A stretch of DNA of 64,000 nucleotides from an uncultured Anaerolineaceae bacterium (GTDB lineage: Bacteria > Chloroflexota > Anaerolineae > Anaerolineales > Anaerolineaceae). The position numbers and the translations under genes were made by a program. The notes below the pieces were generated by a model. The model searched no databases. It saw only the letters and a list, made by a program, of their open reading frames with translations, and had not been told where the DNA came from. The stretch is taken from contig CALIHP010000013.1 of assembly GCA_938020565.1 (NCBI GenBank), positions 8,415 through 72,414 on the forward strand. Direction: 5' to 3'. Each line of letters opens with the position of its first letter. Position 1 is the stretch's first letter. Positions 24,265 through 32,811 of this stretch are shown piece after piece.

Positions 24265-25568
24265 ACGTTACGTTAGGGCTCGGATCGAATCTCGGAGACC
24301 GCGCGGAAAACCTTCGCCTCGCGATCCAGCTCCTCGCGCCGACCGTCGCCGTCAGAAAAATTTCGTCGATCTACGAAACCGCTCCCTGGGGATTCGCCGA
24401 CCAGCCCGCTTTCTATAATCTCGCGCTGATCGGAGAGACCGAGCTCGGGCCGCGGGATCTTCTATCCTTCGTAAAGCATGTCGAAGCGCGCATGGGACGG
24501 AAAAAGACGTTCCGCTACGGACCGCGCCAGATCGATATCGATATTCTGTTTTACGAAAATGAAGCGGTGCGAACCGAATCGTTAACCATTCCGCACCCGC
24601 GTTATAAGGAGCGCCGCTTTGTCCTGGAGCCGCTTTGCGAAATCGCGCCGGACGGAGCCGATCCGGTCAGCGGCGAACCGTTCGCGGCGCTGCGCAGCGC
24701 CGCTCCGCCGGACGAAGCGCGCCGCTTAGACCTGCCGGCGTCGGTGAAACGGCCAATCCTGCGTTTCGGAGTACGAACGTACGCAATGGGGATCCTCAAC
24801 CTGACCCCGGACAGCTTCTCCCGGGACGGCGTCTACGCGGAGCTTCCCCAGAGCGACGCCGCGATCCGCCGGGCGCTCGCGCAGGCGGAGGGATTTCTCC
24901 GCGCCGGGGCGGATATCCTCGACCTGGGGGCGGAATCGACCCGCCCCGGATACCGTCCGGTCCCGGAAGCGGAAGAAATCTCAAGGCTCCTCCCGGTTCT
25001 CAGCGCGATCCGCGAACGCTTTCCGGAAGCGATCCTGTCGGTCGATACGATGAAAGCGGCGACAGCGGAAGCCGCGCTTCGGACCGGCGCGGACTGGATC
25101 AACGACGTCAGCGGCGGGGATCATGACCCGCGCATGCGCCCGCTCGCCGCGGAACATGGATGCTTCTTCGTCGCGATGCGCTGGGAGACTTTCCAGCCGG
25201 ACGCGGAGCCGATCGCCGATCAGGCCGCCCGCCAGTTGAAGGAATCAGCTGAAAAGGCGCTTTCCGCCGGAATCCGAAAGGACCGGCTGATCCTCGATCC
25301 GGGAATCGGGTTCGGAACGGGCGTCTGGGATAACGTCGAACTCATGCGCGCGCTCCCGCGCTTCAGCGCGATCGGGTTCCCGATCCTGATCGGGCCAAGC
25401 CGGAAATCCGTCGTCGGGAAAACGCTGCGCAGGCCGCCGGAAGACCGCCTCGGAGGGACCGCCGCGCTTGCTGCGGCCGGGGTCGCCGCCGGCGTCGACA
25501 TCGTCCGTGTTCATGACGTCGACTGCATGACGCAGGTTCTGCGCATCGGCGACCTGATCTGGCGTTAA
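24261..25568 (+). CDS. folKP: Bifunctional HPPK-dihydropteroate synthase (FolK-FolP fusion)
   Basis: Two consecutive folate enzymes in one 435-residue chain. Residues 1 to about 155 are 6-hydroxymethyl-dihydropterin pyrophosphokinase: TLGLGSNLGDRAENL, SSIYETAPWG, FYNLAL and RYGPRQIDIDILFY. From about residue 170 onward comes dihydropteroate synthase: AMGILNLTPDSFSRDGVY, GADILDLGAESTRPGY, SVDTMKAATAEAAL, WINDVSGG, LDPGIGFG and GPSRKSVVG. This order is known in some bacteria and in eukaryotic multi-domain forms. The start codon overlaps the previous stop by four bases. No folB or folE gene lies nearby. Confidence 0.95.
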   Translation: MNVTLGLGSNLGDRAENLRLAIQLLAPTVAVRKISSIYETAPWGFADQPAFYNLALIGETELGPRDLLSFVKHVEARMGRKKTFRYGPRQIDIDILFYENEAVRTESLTIPHPRYKERRFVLEPLCEIAPDGADPVSGEPFAALRSAAPPDEARRLDLPASVKRPILRFGVRTYAMGILNLTPDSFSRDGVYAELPQSDAAIRRALAQAEGFLRAGADILDLGAESTRPGYRPVPEAEEISRLLPVLSAIRERFPEAILSVDTMKAATAEAALRTGADWINDVSGGDHDPRMRPLAAEHGCFFVAMRWETFQPDAEPIADQAARQLKESAEKALSAGIRKDRLILDPGIGFGTGVWDNVELMRALPRFSAIGFPILIGPSRKSVVGKTLRRPPEDRLGGTAALAAAGVAAGVDIVRVHDVDCMTQVLRIGDLIWR

Positions 25569-25593
25569 CCGGAAAGTTTCGAAGGAGGACGTA

Positions 25594-25623
25594 TTGAAAA
25601 ACGCCGGTCATTTCGATTAGAAT
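25594..25623 (+). promoter_or_regulatory. Candidate promoter for the ROK kinase gene
   Basis: TTGAAA (25594-25599), an 18-base spacer and TAGAAT (25618-25623) lie about 70 bases before the ROK start. Each hexamer is one base from consensus. Confidence 0.45.
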
Positions 25624-25694
25624 TAATTCAGTTCATCTTTCAATAAAACCGCCCGATTCCACGGCGGAAGAAAAAGCAGGAGGACGCAAAGCTT

Positions 25695-26687
25695 ATGGCA
25701 TATTATATCGGTTGCGATTTAGGCGGAACGAACATGCGCGCGGCGATCGTCAATTCTGAAAGCGGCGCCGTTTCAAACCTGGAAATTGTCCCGACGCTGG
25801 GGCGGGAAGGACCGGACGGCGTTTTACCGAGAATGGTCAATCTTTTCGCAACAATCATCGGGAAAGCAAAGCTGTCGATGGCCGAGGTTCAGGGAATCGG
25901 GATCGGGTTCCCCGGCATGATCGATACGGAACGCGGGATTACGCGTTTTATTACCAACCTCCCGGGGCATTGGATCGACGTCCCGGCAGCGGCGTTTATC
26001 GAGAAAGAAACCGGAATCCCGACGTTCCTGCTGAACGACGTTCGCGCGATTACCTGGGGCGAAATGATATTCGGCGCGGGGAAAGGCTGTTCCTCGATGG
26101 TGATGTACGCGCTCGGGACGGGCGTCGGCGGCGGGATCGTGATCAACGGCGAGCTGCTGTTAGGGAACTCCGGTCAGGCGGGCGAGCTCGGCCATATTAC
26201 CGTCGACCCGGTCGGGCCGCTCTGCAACTGCGGCAACCGCGGCTGCCTTGAACAGTATTCTTCCGGGCCAGCGATCGTCGCCGCGGCGCTGAAAGCGATC
26301 GCGCACGGCGGAACGACGATTTTAGGCGAGTTGGTCGAATACGACATGAATAAAATGACGCCGGAAATCGTCGCAAAGGCAGCGCTGGCGGGCGATAAAA
26401 ACGCGAAAAACATTTTTGAACAAGCGGGCATACATTTAGGCATCGCGATCGCCGATTCGCTCGTCCATATCGAACCCGAGCGCGTCGTCATCGGCGGCGG
26501 AATCTCCCGCGCCGGCGAACTGATCCTCGAACCGGTACGGAGAACGGTCCGGGAACGCGTTTTCCTGATCCCGCTGAACAAGGTTCAAATTACGCTGTCT
26601 GAGCTTGGGAACGATGCCGGCGTGATCGGAACGTCCATGTGGGCGGCGCACCAGATCAACAAGCTCCGGAAAAAAGCGGACGGATAA
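25695..26687 (+). CDS. ROK family sugar kinase (glucokinase-like)
   Basis: ATP-dependent sugar kinase of 330 residues. The phosphate-binding loop CDLGGTNMRAAIV, the active-site region FLLNDVRAITWGE, GTGVGGGIV and the ROK zinc site CNCGNRGCLEQYSSG are all present. ExGH appears as GELGHI. It probably phosphorylates glucose or a related hexose entering from glucan breakdown or the sugar ABC importers. AGGAGG precedes the ATG. The HTH domain of ROK repressors is absent, so it is an enzyme rather than a regulator. It converges on the TetR gene with only six bases between stop codons. Confidence 0.92.
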   Translation: MAYYIGCDLGGTNMRAAIVNSESGAVSNLEIVPTLGREGPDGVLPRMVNLFATIIGKAKLSMAEVQGIGIGFPGMIDTERGITRFITNLPGHWIDVPAAAFIEKETGIPTFLLNDVRAITWGEMIFGAGKGCSSMVMYALGTGVGGGIVINGELLLGNSGQAGELGHITVDPVGPLCNCGNRGCLEQYSSGPAIVAAALKAIAHGGTTILGELVEYDMNKMTPEIVAKAALAGDKNAKNIFEQAGIHLGIAIADSLVHIEPERVVIGGGISRAGELILEPVRRTVRERVFLIPLNKVQITLSELGNDAGVIGTSMWAAHQINKLRKKADG

Positions 26688-26693
26688 ACCGAT

Positions 26694-27302
26694 TCATCTC
26701 AGCGCCTGATAAGGACGAACCGAAAGCGTTCCGTCCTTATCAGGGGGTTCCGAATCGGAAGAATCGATTTCCGGCCGGAACCGCTCACACAAGTTAATCA
26801 GGACCGACCGCGTATTTTTCAGGAACGCTGACGGGCGCATGATCTTTTCATCGGCGATCCATCTGCAGATCATCGCCGCGACAGCGTCGCCGCAGTACGC
26901 CGCGAAAAAATCCGCCGTTTCCTGATCCGGAAAGGCGCTTTCACTGAACTTGCGGGCATAGGCGGCGACAGACTGCGCCAGGTAAGCGCGCAGCGCAGGC
27001 CCGATACCGCTTTCGAAGCTTTTTCGATAAAACTCGTTTTCCCGATAAAGATAGGAACAGAGAAGCTCGAAAACCTGCCAGGCGTCCGCTTCCGCCTGCG
27101 GCGGGATCTGGTCGATGAACTCATGCTGAAGGATCCAGGCGACGAGCGAGAATTTATCCGCGAAATGATAATAGAAGCCCTTTCGCGACAGTCCGCACTC
27201 GACGCAGATATCGGTGACGCTGATCTTCGTAAAGTCCCGGGTTTTCGACAGCGCTTTCAGCGCCGCGGCATACTTTCGCTTTGACAAAATAGATTTTCGC
27301 AT
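26694..27302 (-). CDS. TetR/AcrR family transcriptional regulator
   Basis: DNA-binding regulator of about 202 residues. The N-terminal helix-turn-helix reads FTKISVTDICVECGLSRKGFYYHFADKFSLV, typical of the TetR group with DhaS-like C-terminus. I start it at 27302 (MRKSILSKRKYAAAL), with GAGG about 7 bases upstream; the frame opens 14 codons earlier. A candidate promoter lies at 27416-27444. Its last codons fall in a long hairpin shared with the 3' end of the ROK gene. No target gene is obvious: it is oriented the same way as the upstream feo operon but separated from it by a terminator. Confidence 0.87.
   Translation of the reverse strand: MRKSILSKRKYAAALKALSKTRDFTKISVTDICVECGLSRKGFYYHFADKFSLVAWILQHEFIDQIPPQAEADAWQVFELLCSYLYRENEFYRKSFESGIGPALRAYLAQSVAAYARKFSESAFPDQETADFFAAYCGDAVAAMICRWIADEKIMRPSAFLKNTRSVLINLCERFRPEIDSSDSEPPDKDGTLSVRPYQALR
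26705..26744. other. Hairpin at the convergent ends of the ROK and TetR genes
   Basis: Stem CCTGATAAGGACG (26705-26717) with CGTCCTTATCAGG (26732-26744), extendable inward by GAAC/GTTC-type pairs. It lies inside the last codons of the TetR gene, 18 bases past the ROK stop. It may end rightward transcription; no U-tract follows on either strand. Confidence 0.5.
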
Positions 27303-27415
27303 TTTCGTACCTCGCGTTCCATAGAACAAAATAAATCGAAGCACCCTTTTGGAGAGGAAATACTATTCAGGAATCGAGTCAGATAACTTCGAAGGGCTAT
27401 ATATGTCTACAAGTT

Positions 27416-27444
27416 ATTTTACGCGTTGAAGACGAATGATGCAA
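27416..27444 (-). promoter_or_regulatory. Candidate promoter for the TetR gene
   Basis: Minus strand TTGCAT (27439-27444), 17-base spacer, TAAAAT (27416-27421). The leader to the ATG at 27302 would be about 107 bases. The whole 27303-27530 gap is A+T-rich compared with its flanks and holds no other gene. Confidence 0.45.
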
Positions 27445-27530
27445 GTAAAAAAATCTGAAAATTGAAATCAAGCGCAAACTGAATTTTGACTGCCCTGCAG
27501 AAGCCGGACGCGTCCGAATTCCGCAGTCTT

Positions 27531-27574
27531 AAAAAAAAGGCGGCGCCTCGCTGATTCGACGAGGCGCCGCCTTT
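27531..27574 (-). terminator. Rho-independent terminator of the feo operon
   Basis: On the minus strand a 15-bp perfect stem (27560-27574 with 27536-27550, GGCGGCGCCTCG core) with a 9-base loop is followed by a run of eight T's. It lies 28 bases past the stop of the last feo gene. Confidence 0.93.
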
Positions 27575-27602
27575 CAGATCTTCCTGGATCCAGCGCACCT
27601 GA

Positions 27603-27974
27603 TTATCCGGCGTTCGAAACCGAGGTCACCATGAACCCCGCTGAGGCGATCGCCATCCTGACAGCCTCAACGTCCGGCGCGTCCTGATAGCTGACGACGG
27701 CTTCGCGCCGGGCTAAATCGACCTTGGCCGCGTGGCCCGGAACCGTATTAATCGCCCGCGTCACGTTCTCCTGGCAACGGGCGCAGTGCATTCCGGAAAT
27801 TCGGACGATAAACGTTCCGGAAACGCGGGCCAGCTTTTTCGCCGGCGTCCGTTTCGCCGCCCCTTCGCAGCAGCTCTTTTTCCCGCTCAAACGCCGCAGG
27901 AACGAAACCAGACAAAGCGCGGCCAGCGCCGCCAGCGCCAGTACGATCAGAACCGTAATCCATCCGGCCATCAT
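27603..27974 (-). CDS. FeoB-associated membrane protein fused to a heavy-metal-associated (HMA) domain
   Basis: Small protein of 123 residues at the end of the feo operon. From the ATG at 27974, which overlaps the feoC stop (ATGA) and follows GGGAGGTGG, it begins with one hydrophobic helix (WITVLIVLALAALAALCLV), then a Cys pair in SGKKSCCEG like FeoB-associated Cys-rich proteins. A C-terminal HMA domain follows, with metal site GMHCARC and a ferredoxin-like fold (VTRAINTVPGHAAKVDLARREAVV). HMA domains usually bind Cu(I), Zn or similar soft metals; here it may sense or deliver metal near the FeoB pore. The combination is uncommon in my knowledge of feo operons. Confidence 0.8.
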   Translation of the reverse strand: MMAGWITVLIVLALAALAALCLVSFLRRLSGKKSCCEGAAKRTPAKKLARVSGTFIVRISGMHCARCQENVTRAINTVPGHAAKVDLARREAVVSYQDAPDVEAVRMAIASAGFMVTSVSNAG

Positions 27975-28216
27975 CCCTGAACCACCTCCCAGAATACAAT
28001 CGGGCGGGATATCCGTCCGCCTCCGGCGCACCCGCGGCACGTATCGCATCCGCAGGCGCAGTCAGCCGCGTCGAACACGGTCTTTTTCACATACCCGAAG
28101 CGCGCGTAATATTCTAACCGTGCCTCGATCATCTCCGCCGAGAGCGACGTCCGCCGGGCCAGTTCCAGCGTCGATATCGTTCCACAGCTTCGCAGCGTCT
28201 CCAACAGCGATTCCAT
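27971..28216 (-). CDS. feoC: FeoC-like regulator with Cys cluster
   Basis: An 81-residue protein with an N-terminal winged-helix pattern (MESLLETLRSCGTISTLELARRTSLSAEMIEARLEYYARF, in segments) and a following Cys group CACGCDTCRGC. FeoC proteins carry such Cys and may hold an oxygen-sensitive iron-sulfur cluster that controls FeoB stability or feo transcription. I start it at MESLL (28216) rather than the frame opening 14 codons earlier, which would overlap feoB. It lies directly after feoB and overlaps the HMA protein start by four bases. Confidence 0.8.
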   Translation of the reverse strand: MESLLETLRSCGTISTLELARRTSLSAEMIEARLEYYARFGYVKKTVFDAADCACGCDTCRGCAGGGRISRPIVFWEVVQG

Positions 28217-28235
28217 CGTTCCTTCGCCTTTCAGC

Positions 28236-30257
28236 TTAGAAAAACAGCCCCGCGACATGATACGTAATCATCGCCAGAATCAGCGCCGTCGCGATATAGT
28301 ACAGCGCGATTTTCAGCGTCCAGCTCAGCGAGTGGGTTTCCTGATACGTCGACGACAGCGCCATGACGCAGGGAACGTTAAACGTCACCGCGACCATAAA
28401 CGCCAGCGCTTCCGGCTTCGAAATCGCACTGCTTACGAGCGAACCGAGGTTGGCGTCCGTCGTCGCGGTCCCGACCGTCGAAGCGAATATACTTCCCGAC
28501 CCGGCGAAAATCGCGCTGAGGACGCCGAGAACGGCTTCTTTCGAAACCATCGACGCGACAAACGCCAGGAACGTCTGCCACCCCAGTCCAAAGATCCGGG
28601 TAACCGGCTCGATCGACTTCCCGATCAGGTACAGGAAGCTGCCTTCGACGTTTCCGTCCGACGAATACGACATGAAGTAGAAAATGACGGAGACGATAAA
28701 GACGACCGCGAACGCTTTCTTGAAAACCTCCCAGACGCGGTTCAGCGTCATCCGGAACATCGCGCCCCAGCGCGGCTTGTGGTACGGGGGAAGCTCCATG
28801 ATCAGGCCGGTCCGTTCTTTAACCGGGTTCAGCGTCCGTCCGAAGATTTTCGCGGTAATGAAAATATGCACGAACATGATCGCAAACAGCAGGAGCATAA
28901 CGAGAATACTCCCCCAGCCGAAGAACGCCGACGCCAGCGTCGGAATAACCGCGAACGTCGCGCCGCAGGGGACGGCCCAGACCAGCGCGATCGTCAGGAT
29001 CCGCTGACCCCAGGAATCGACGACCCGCGTTCCCGCCGCCCCGCCGATCGTACAGCCGACGCTGATCAGCATCGGCATCACCGATTTACCCTGAAGCCCG
29101 AGCTTATGCATCGCGTTGTCAAAAACGTAAGAGACCCGCGCCATGTAGCCGATTTCCTCGATCAGCCCGAAAACGAGATTGATCCCGAATACGAACCCCA
29201 GCATGGAAAGCGTCCAGGAGAGAGACAATACGATTGTGCTGTTGATAAAGGAAATCAGGCCTTCGGAAACGCCAAGCCCTGCCAGCTTCCCAATGAGCCC
29301 GCCCAAAACCGGGGGAATCAGCGCCGAAAGCCCCATAATCGGCGCGGCAACGATCATCGACCCGATCAGGCCGAGAATAATCAGTCCGATCGCGATTGGT
29401 TTCCCCCAGAACGGATGAATCGCAGCACGGTCAAACCGGGTCAGCAGCCGCGACGGTTCTTTTGTCTTAACGATCACGCCGTCCAGGACCGACTCGATCC
29501 AGGCAAATTTACAATCCCCCGCGTACAGCGGCCCGTCCTTCGCAGATTCGATCAGCGCGCGCACCGCTTCGTTCCCGGCCTTGACCGCAATTTTCGCAGC
29601 GACGACTTCGTCCTGTTCCAGGAGTTTTACCGCCAGCCATTCTTTCGAGAACCGGTCCATCCCGCCGTTCGGCGCGAGCGCCAGCGCCTTCTCATAGAGC
29701 TCCTTCGACGACCCTTCGGCGAAAAACCGGTACAGGCTCTTCGCATCGAGCGTCACCGGACGGTCCAGCGCGGCGTCGAGCTTCTCGAAAAAATCCTGAT
29801 ACGTGCCTTTGTCAGGGGCGACGATCGCAGTGACCGGGATATTCAGCCGCTTCGAAAGCAGCTCGACGTCGATCTTCTTTCCCTGATCCGCGGCAACGTC
29901 GATCATCGTCAGAACCAGCAGGACCGGCGTCCGGATCCCGGCGATATCGGCGAGCATGAACAGGTTCCTTTCCAGCTGGGAAGCGTCGGCCAGGACACAG
30001 ACCAGATCCGCGCCGCCGCCAGCGATCGTATCCCGGGTAATGATCTCCTCGTCGGAGTTTGCGGAAAGACTGTACGAACCGGGAAGATCGGAAACGAGGT
30101 ATCGCCTTGAACCTCGGGAGAAAGAACCTTCTTTCTTCTCTACCGTCTTTCCCGGCCAGTTGCCGACGTGCTGATGCGCCCCCGTCAGCGTATTAAACAG
30201 CGTCGATTTTCCCGAATTTGGCTGACCCAATAACGCGATCTGAATCTCGTTTGCCAT
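28236..30257 (-). CDS. feoB: Ferrous iron transporter FeoB
   Basis: Inner-membrane Fe(II) transporter with a cytoplasmic GTPase domain, 673 residues. The G1 motif GQPNSGKST is at residues 11-19, then VSDLPGSYSLSANSDEE (G3) and a G4-like LVLTMID. The membrane part holds two gate repeats: GLIEEIGYMARVSYVFDNAMHKLGLQGKSVMPMLISVGC and the later FVASMVSKEAVLGVLS. It follows feoA by two bases after the stop and precedes feoC. Fe(II) uptake fits an anaerobic lifestyle. Slightly shorter than the common 700-770 residues, but no key part is missing. Confidence 0.96.
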   Translation of the reverse strand: MANEIQIALLGQPNSGKSTLFNTLTGAHQHVGNWPGKTVEKKEGSFSRGSRRYLVSDLPGSYSLSANSDEEIITRDTIAGGGADLVCVLADASQLERNLFMLADIAGIRTPVLLVLTMIDVAADQGKKIDVELLSKRLNIPVTAIVAPDKGTYQDFFEKLDAALDRPVTLDAKSLYRFFAEGSSKELYEKALALAPNGGMDRFSKEWLAVKLLEQDEVVAAKIAVKAGNEAVRALIESAKDGPLYAGDCKFAWIESVLDGVIVKTKEPSRLLTRFDRAAIHPFWGKPIAIGLIILGLIGSMIVAAPIMGLSALIPPVLGGLIGKLAGLGVSEGLISFINSTIVLSLSWTLSMLGFVFGINLVFGLIEEIGYMARVSYVFDNAMHKLGLQGKSVMPMLISVGCTIGGAAGTRVVDSWGQRILTIALVWAVPCGATFAVIPTLASAFFGWGSILVMLLLFAIMFVHIFITAKIFGRTLNPVKERTGLIMELPPYHKPRWGAMFRMTLNRVWEVFKKAFAVVFIVSVIFYFMSYSSDGNVEGSFLYLIGKSIEPVTRIFGLGWQTFLAFVASMVSKEAVLGVLSAIFAGSGSIFASTVGTATTDANLGSLVSSAISKPEALAFMVAVTFNVPCVMALSSTYQETHSLSWTLKIALYYIATALILAMITYHVAGLFF

Positions 30258-30259
30258 TT

Positions 30260-30484
30260 TTACAATGCCTCCACCAGAATATGCTCCGATTCCACGCGGT
30301 TCAGCGCGATCATCGTATCGCGACCGTAAACGAGGAGCGGACAGGATTTCACGTTCTGCATCATCTCAATTTCACAGCCTACGTTCAACCCGATCGAAGT
30401 AATCCGCGAAAGATAGCGTCTTTCGCCCGACAGCTCCGCGATTCTGGCTTTTTCGCCGGTTTCCAATTTTGTCAAAGGTATCAT
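30260..30484 (-). CDS. feoA: FeoA family protein
   Basis: SH3-like accessory protein for FeoB, 74 residues from the ATG at 30484. Typical pattern: IPLTKLETGEKARIAELSGERRYLSRITSIGLNVGCEIEMM, then PLLVYGRDTMIALNRVESEHILVE (given in segments). The ribosome site AAGGA is 13 bases upstream, longer than ideal. The frame continues 14 codons upstream, but those residues are unlike the family. It is the first gene of the feo operon, and the region before it holds a 13-base palindrome that may be a metal-regulator site. Confidence 0.92.
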   Translation of the reverse strand: MIPLTKLETGEKARIAELSGERRYLSRITSIGLNVGCEIEMMQNVKSCPLLVYGRDTMIALNRVESEHILVEAL

Positions 30485-30530
30485 ATATCGTCTTTTATCC
30501 TTTCCTATGCCCTGGTTCCCGGGCAAATCG

Positions 30531-30543
30531 GGAATTTAATTCC
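30531..30543. promoter_or_regulatory. Palindrome upstream of feoA, possible metal-regulator operator
   Basis: GGAATTTAATTCC is a 6-1-6 inverted repeat about 47 bases before feoA. It does not match the classical Fur box, and no strong -35/-10 pair is seen beside it. Its position makes an operator plausible; nothing else supports it. Confidence 0.3.
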
Positions 30544-30704
30544 TGAACGTCATGGGAGCGCGAATAAAAACCCTTCGCAGAAACGATCGGACGCGTCAAC
30601 GGCGTTCCAACCGGCATCCTTGAGTTAGCCATAACTACGCCCGTTAAATATACCACCGTTCAGATATTCCGGCAGTATATTCATTTACAGAAGTCAAAAC
30701 ATGG

Positions 30705-30734
30705 AAAAACAGCGGACGAAATCGCTCGTCCGCT
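30705..30734 (-). terminator. Rho-independent terminator of the rhamnose/glycosyltransferase cluster
   Basis: Minus strand: AGCGGACGA (complement of 30726-30734) pairs with TCGTCCGCT (complement of 30711-30719), with a 6-base loop, then GTTTTT. It lies 5 bases past the stop of the glycosyltransferase gene. Confidence 0.85.
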
Positions 30735-30738
30735 TCGC

Positions 30739-31869
30739 CTACGCCGCCCGGTACAGCTCGTTCAGCCGGGAGACCATGCGGTCGATCGAATAAAAATTCT
30801 GGATCCGCGTCCGAGCGGCCGTTCCGACCGCCGTGCGCTCCTTGGCCGGGAGCGCGAGAACGCGGCGGAGCGCGTCCGAAAGATTTTCCCCGTCGCGAAC
30901 GATCTCTCCGCCGTATTGAACGAGCTCAGCGCAGTCGCCGACGTCCGTCGCGATACAGGCGCAGCCGCAGCTCATCGCTTCGCCGAGCGCCAGCGGAAAA
31001 GCTTCGCTGATCGAAGGCAGCACGAAGATATCGATTCCGTTCAGGATTGCGGCGACATCCCGCTGTTCGCCGAGGAGGATCAGCCGCGATTCGATTCCCG
31101 CCTCGCGGACCCAGCCCATCAGGACGTCGTTCCCCGCGTCCATTCTCCGCCCGGCCAGAAGCAGCCTGACATCCGGCCGATCCGCCGCTGCGTCTCGGAA
31201 CGCACGGATAAGGCCCTGATGGTTCTTCTGCGGATCGAAGCGGGCGACGTTCCCGATAATCAGGTCGCTTTCGCTGATTCCATGCGCTTCGCGAAAGCGC
31301 TTCCGCTTTTCCGCGTCCGGGGCGAAAACGGCCGTATCGAATCCGTTCGGGACGAAGGCGATTTTATCGGCGCGATAGCCGCGCTGAACGTGAAGCGCCG
31401 CCGCGGTCCGGGAACAGGATAAGATCTTCCGGGGAAGCCGCCCCGATAAAAAAGCGAGCGCGCGAACGACGATCCGGGTCGAAGCCTTCGCCTCAGGGCT
31501 GAATTCGGAGTTATGCAGGCTCCAATAAATCGGGACATGCGTCCGGATCGCGGCCAGCGACGCAAGAAAATCGGCATGGTAGAGCCAGCTATGGATCAAG
31601 TCAGGCTGAAACGCGTCCACGCAGCCAATCAGCCGCGCCAGAGCGGAAAAACTGAACCGCCCCGGACGCATGTTCAGGCAGACGACATTAAAACCACCGG
31701 CACGGAGCGTTTCAACGAGCGGGCCACCCCCGCTTAAACAGACGACCTCGGACGTAACCTGATACAGCGCGAGTTTAGGGAGAACCCGGGTCAGCATGAC
31801 TTCAGCGCCGCCAACGTCAAGATCGGTAATTACATGCATCACGCGAAGAGGTGCGTTCGGTTCGTTCAT
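30739..31869 (-). CDS. Glycosyltransferase family 4 protein
   Basis: Retaining glycosyltransferase with a GT-B fold, 376 residues. The start VMHVITDLDVGGAEVML is typical of polysaccharide synthesis GT4 enzymes, as are GNVARFDPQKNHQGLIRAF and the C-terminal donor-site motif SEAFPLALGEAMSCG with the E-x7-E pair. No membrane span is predicted, so it probably acts at the cytoplasmic face of the membrane. It is the last gene of the dTDP-rhamnose cluster and is followed at once by a terminator. A rhamnose or other sugar transfer in surface polysaccharide assembly is likely; donor and acceptor are not known. Confidence 0.9.
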   Translation of the reverse strand: MNEPNAPLRVMHVITDLDVGGAEVMLTRVLPKLALYQVTSEVVCLSGGGPLVETLRAGGFNVVCLNMRPGRFSFSALARLIGCVDAFQPDLIHSWLYHADFLASLAAIRTHVPIYWSLHNSEFSPEAKASTRIVVRALAFLSGRLPRKILSCSRTAAALHVQRGYRADKIAFVPNGFDTAVFAPDAEKRKRFREAHGISESDLIIGNVARFDPQKNHQGLIRAFRDAAADRPDVRLLLAGRRMDAGNDVLMGWVREAGIESRLILLGEQRDVAAILNGIDIFVLPSISEAFPLALGEAMSCGCACIATDVGDCAELVQYGGEIVRDGENLSDALRRVLALPAKERTAVGTAARTRIQNFYSIDRMVSRLNELYRAA

Positions 31870-31914
31870 ATTCCAATTATAGCCGCGCCGCGGAAGAGAA
31901 GGCAGGGCGGGCTG

Positions 31915-32811
31915 TCAATCTTCCAAAGCGGACGCGAGCTGTTCCCGCCAATCCGGGATCCGGAGCCCGAACGCGCGCTGAATTTTATCGGTATTCAGCG
32001 CGGAATACGCCGGACGGACCGCCGGCGTCCGGAAATCGGCCGTCCGCGCCCGTTCAATCCGGACGGAACGTCTTACGCTGAGGGGGGCCCGCTGAAAGAC
32101 AGCCTGCGCCCATTCGTAGCGCGACGCCGCCCCGGCGGAAGACAGGTGGAAAACGCCATGATATCGCTTCGCCCAATCGGCGAGCCGTTCCTCCGGATAT
32201 TCGAGCCCGGCCTTCGCCAGAAGCTGCGCCAGCGCGTCGGCGACGAACCGGCTCCAGGTCGGGTTCCCCACCTGATCGTCAACCACGCGGACAACGTCGT
32301 GCGTTTCCATCCATGAACGCAGCTTTAAGACAAAGTTATTTCCACGATCGGAATACAGCCAGGCTAAGCGGAATACGATCGACGCTTCGGATTCGCATAA
32401 AACGTTTTCCTCGCCGCGAAGCTTGGACGCGCCGTACCGGTTCACGGGGTTGGGCCGGTCCGTCTCCAGATACGGCTCGCGTTTCTCTCCGTCGAAAACG
32501 AAATCGGTCGAAAAATGGATCATGCCGATTCCCCGCACGGCGCATTCCGCCGAAAGCATTCCCGGCCCATCCGCGTTGACCGCGAACGCCGCCGGCGTTT
32601 CGCTCTCGGCCCGGTCGACGTCGGTATACGCGGCGGCATTGATCACGAACGAAGGCTGAACGCTGTCGAGCGTCTTTTGGATACACGTCCGATCCGTAAT
32701 ATCCAGCGCCGGATACTCAGTCGCCGTTACCGGACAAAGCGAAATCAGGCTGCGGCGAAGCTCGTAAGCGAGCTGGCCGGATCGTCCAACGATCAGGATC
32801 GGCCTCCTCAT
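31915..32811 (-). CDS. rfbD: dTDP-4-dehydrorhamnose reductase
   Basis: Last step of dTDP-L-rhamnose synthesis: NADPH reduction of dTDP-4-keto-L-rhamnose. The 298-residue SDR has ILIVGRSGQLAYELRR (the usual GxxGQLG becomes GRSGQLA), INAAAYTDVDRAESE, STDFVFDG and the catalytic YGASKLRGE. The start ATG overlaps the rfbA stop by a single base (TGATG). It belongs to the run rfbC-rfbB-rfbA-rfbD, all with overlapping ends, which shows one transcript. Confidence 0.95.
   Translation of the reverse strand: MRRPILIVGRSGQLAYELRRSLISLCPVTATEYPALDITDRTCIQKTLDSVQPSFVINAAAYTDVDRAESETPAAFAVNADGPGMLSAECAVRGIGMIHFSTDFVFDGEKREPYLETDRPNPVNRYGASKLRGEENVLCESEASIVFRLAWLYSDRGNNFVLKLRSWMETHDVVRVVDDQVGNPTWSRFVADALAQLLAKAGLEYPEERLADWAKRYHGVFHLSSAGAASRYEWAQAVFQRAPLSVRRSVRIERARTADFRTPAVRPAYSALNTDKIQRAFGLRIPDWREQLASALED

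Noticed and set aside
25594..25620. An 8-residue frame (TTG start) after GAAGGAGG before the ROK gene
   Set aside because: Too short and the same bases make a plausible -35/-10 pair; no evidence of translation.
28257..30110. A 617-codon open frame on the plus strand across feoB
   Set aside because: It is the antisense shadow of feoB, caused by high G+C codon use. It shows long runs of Arg, Gln and Asp and no domain.
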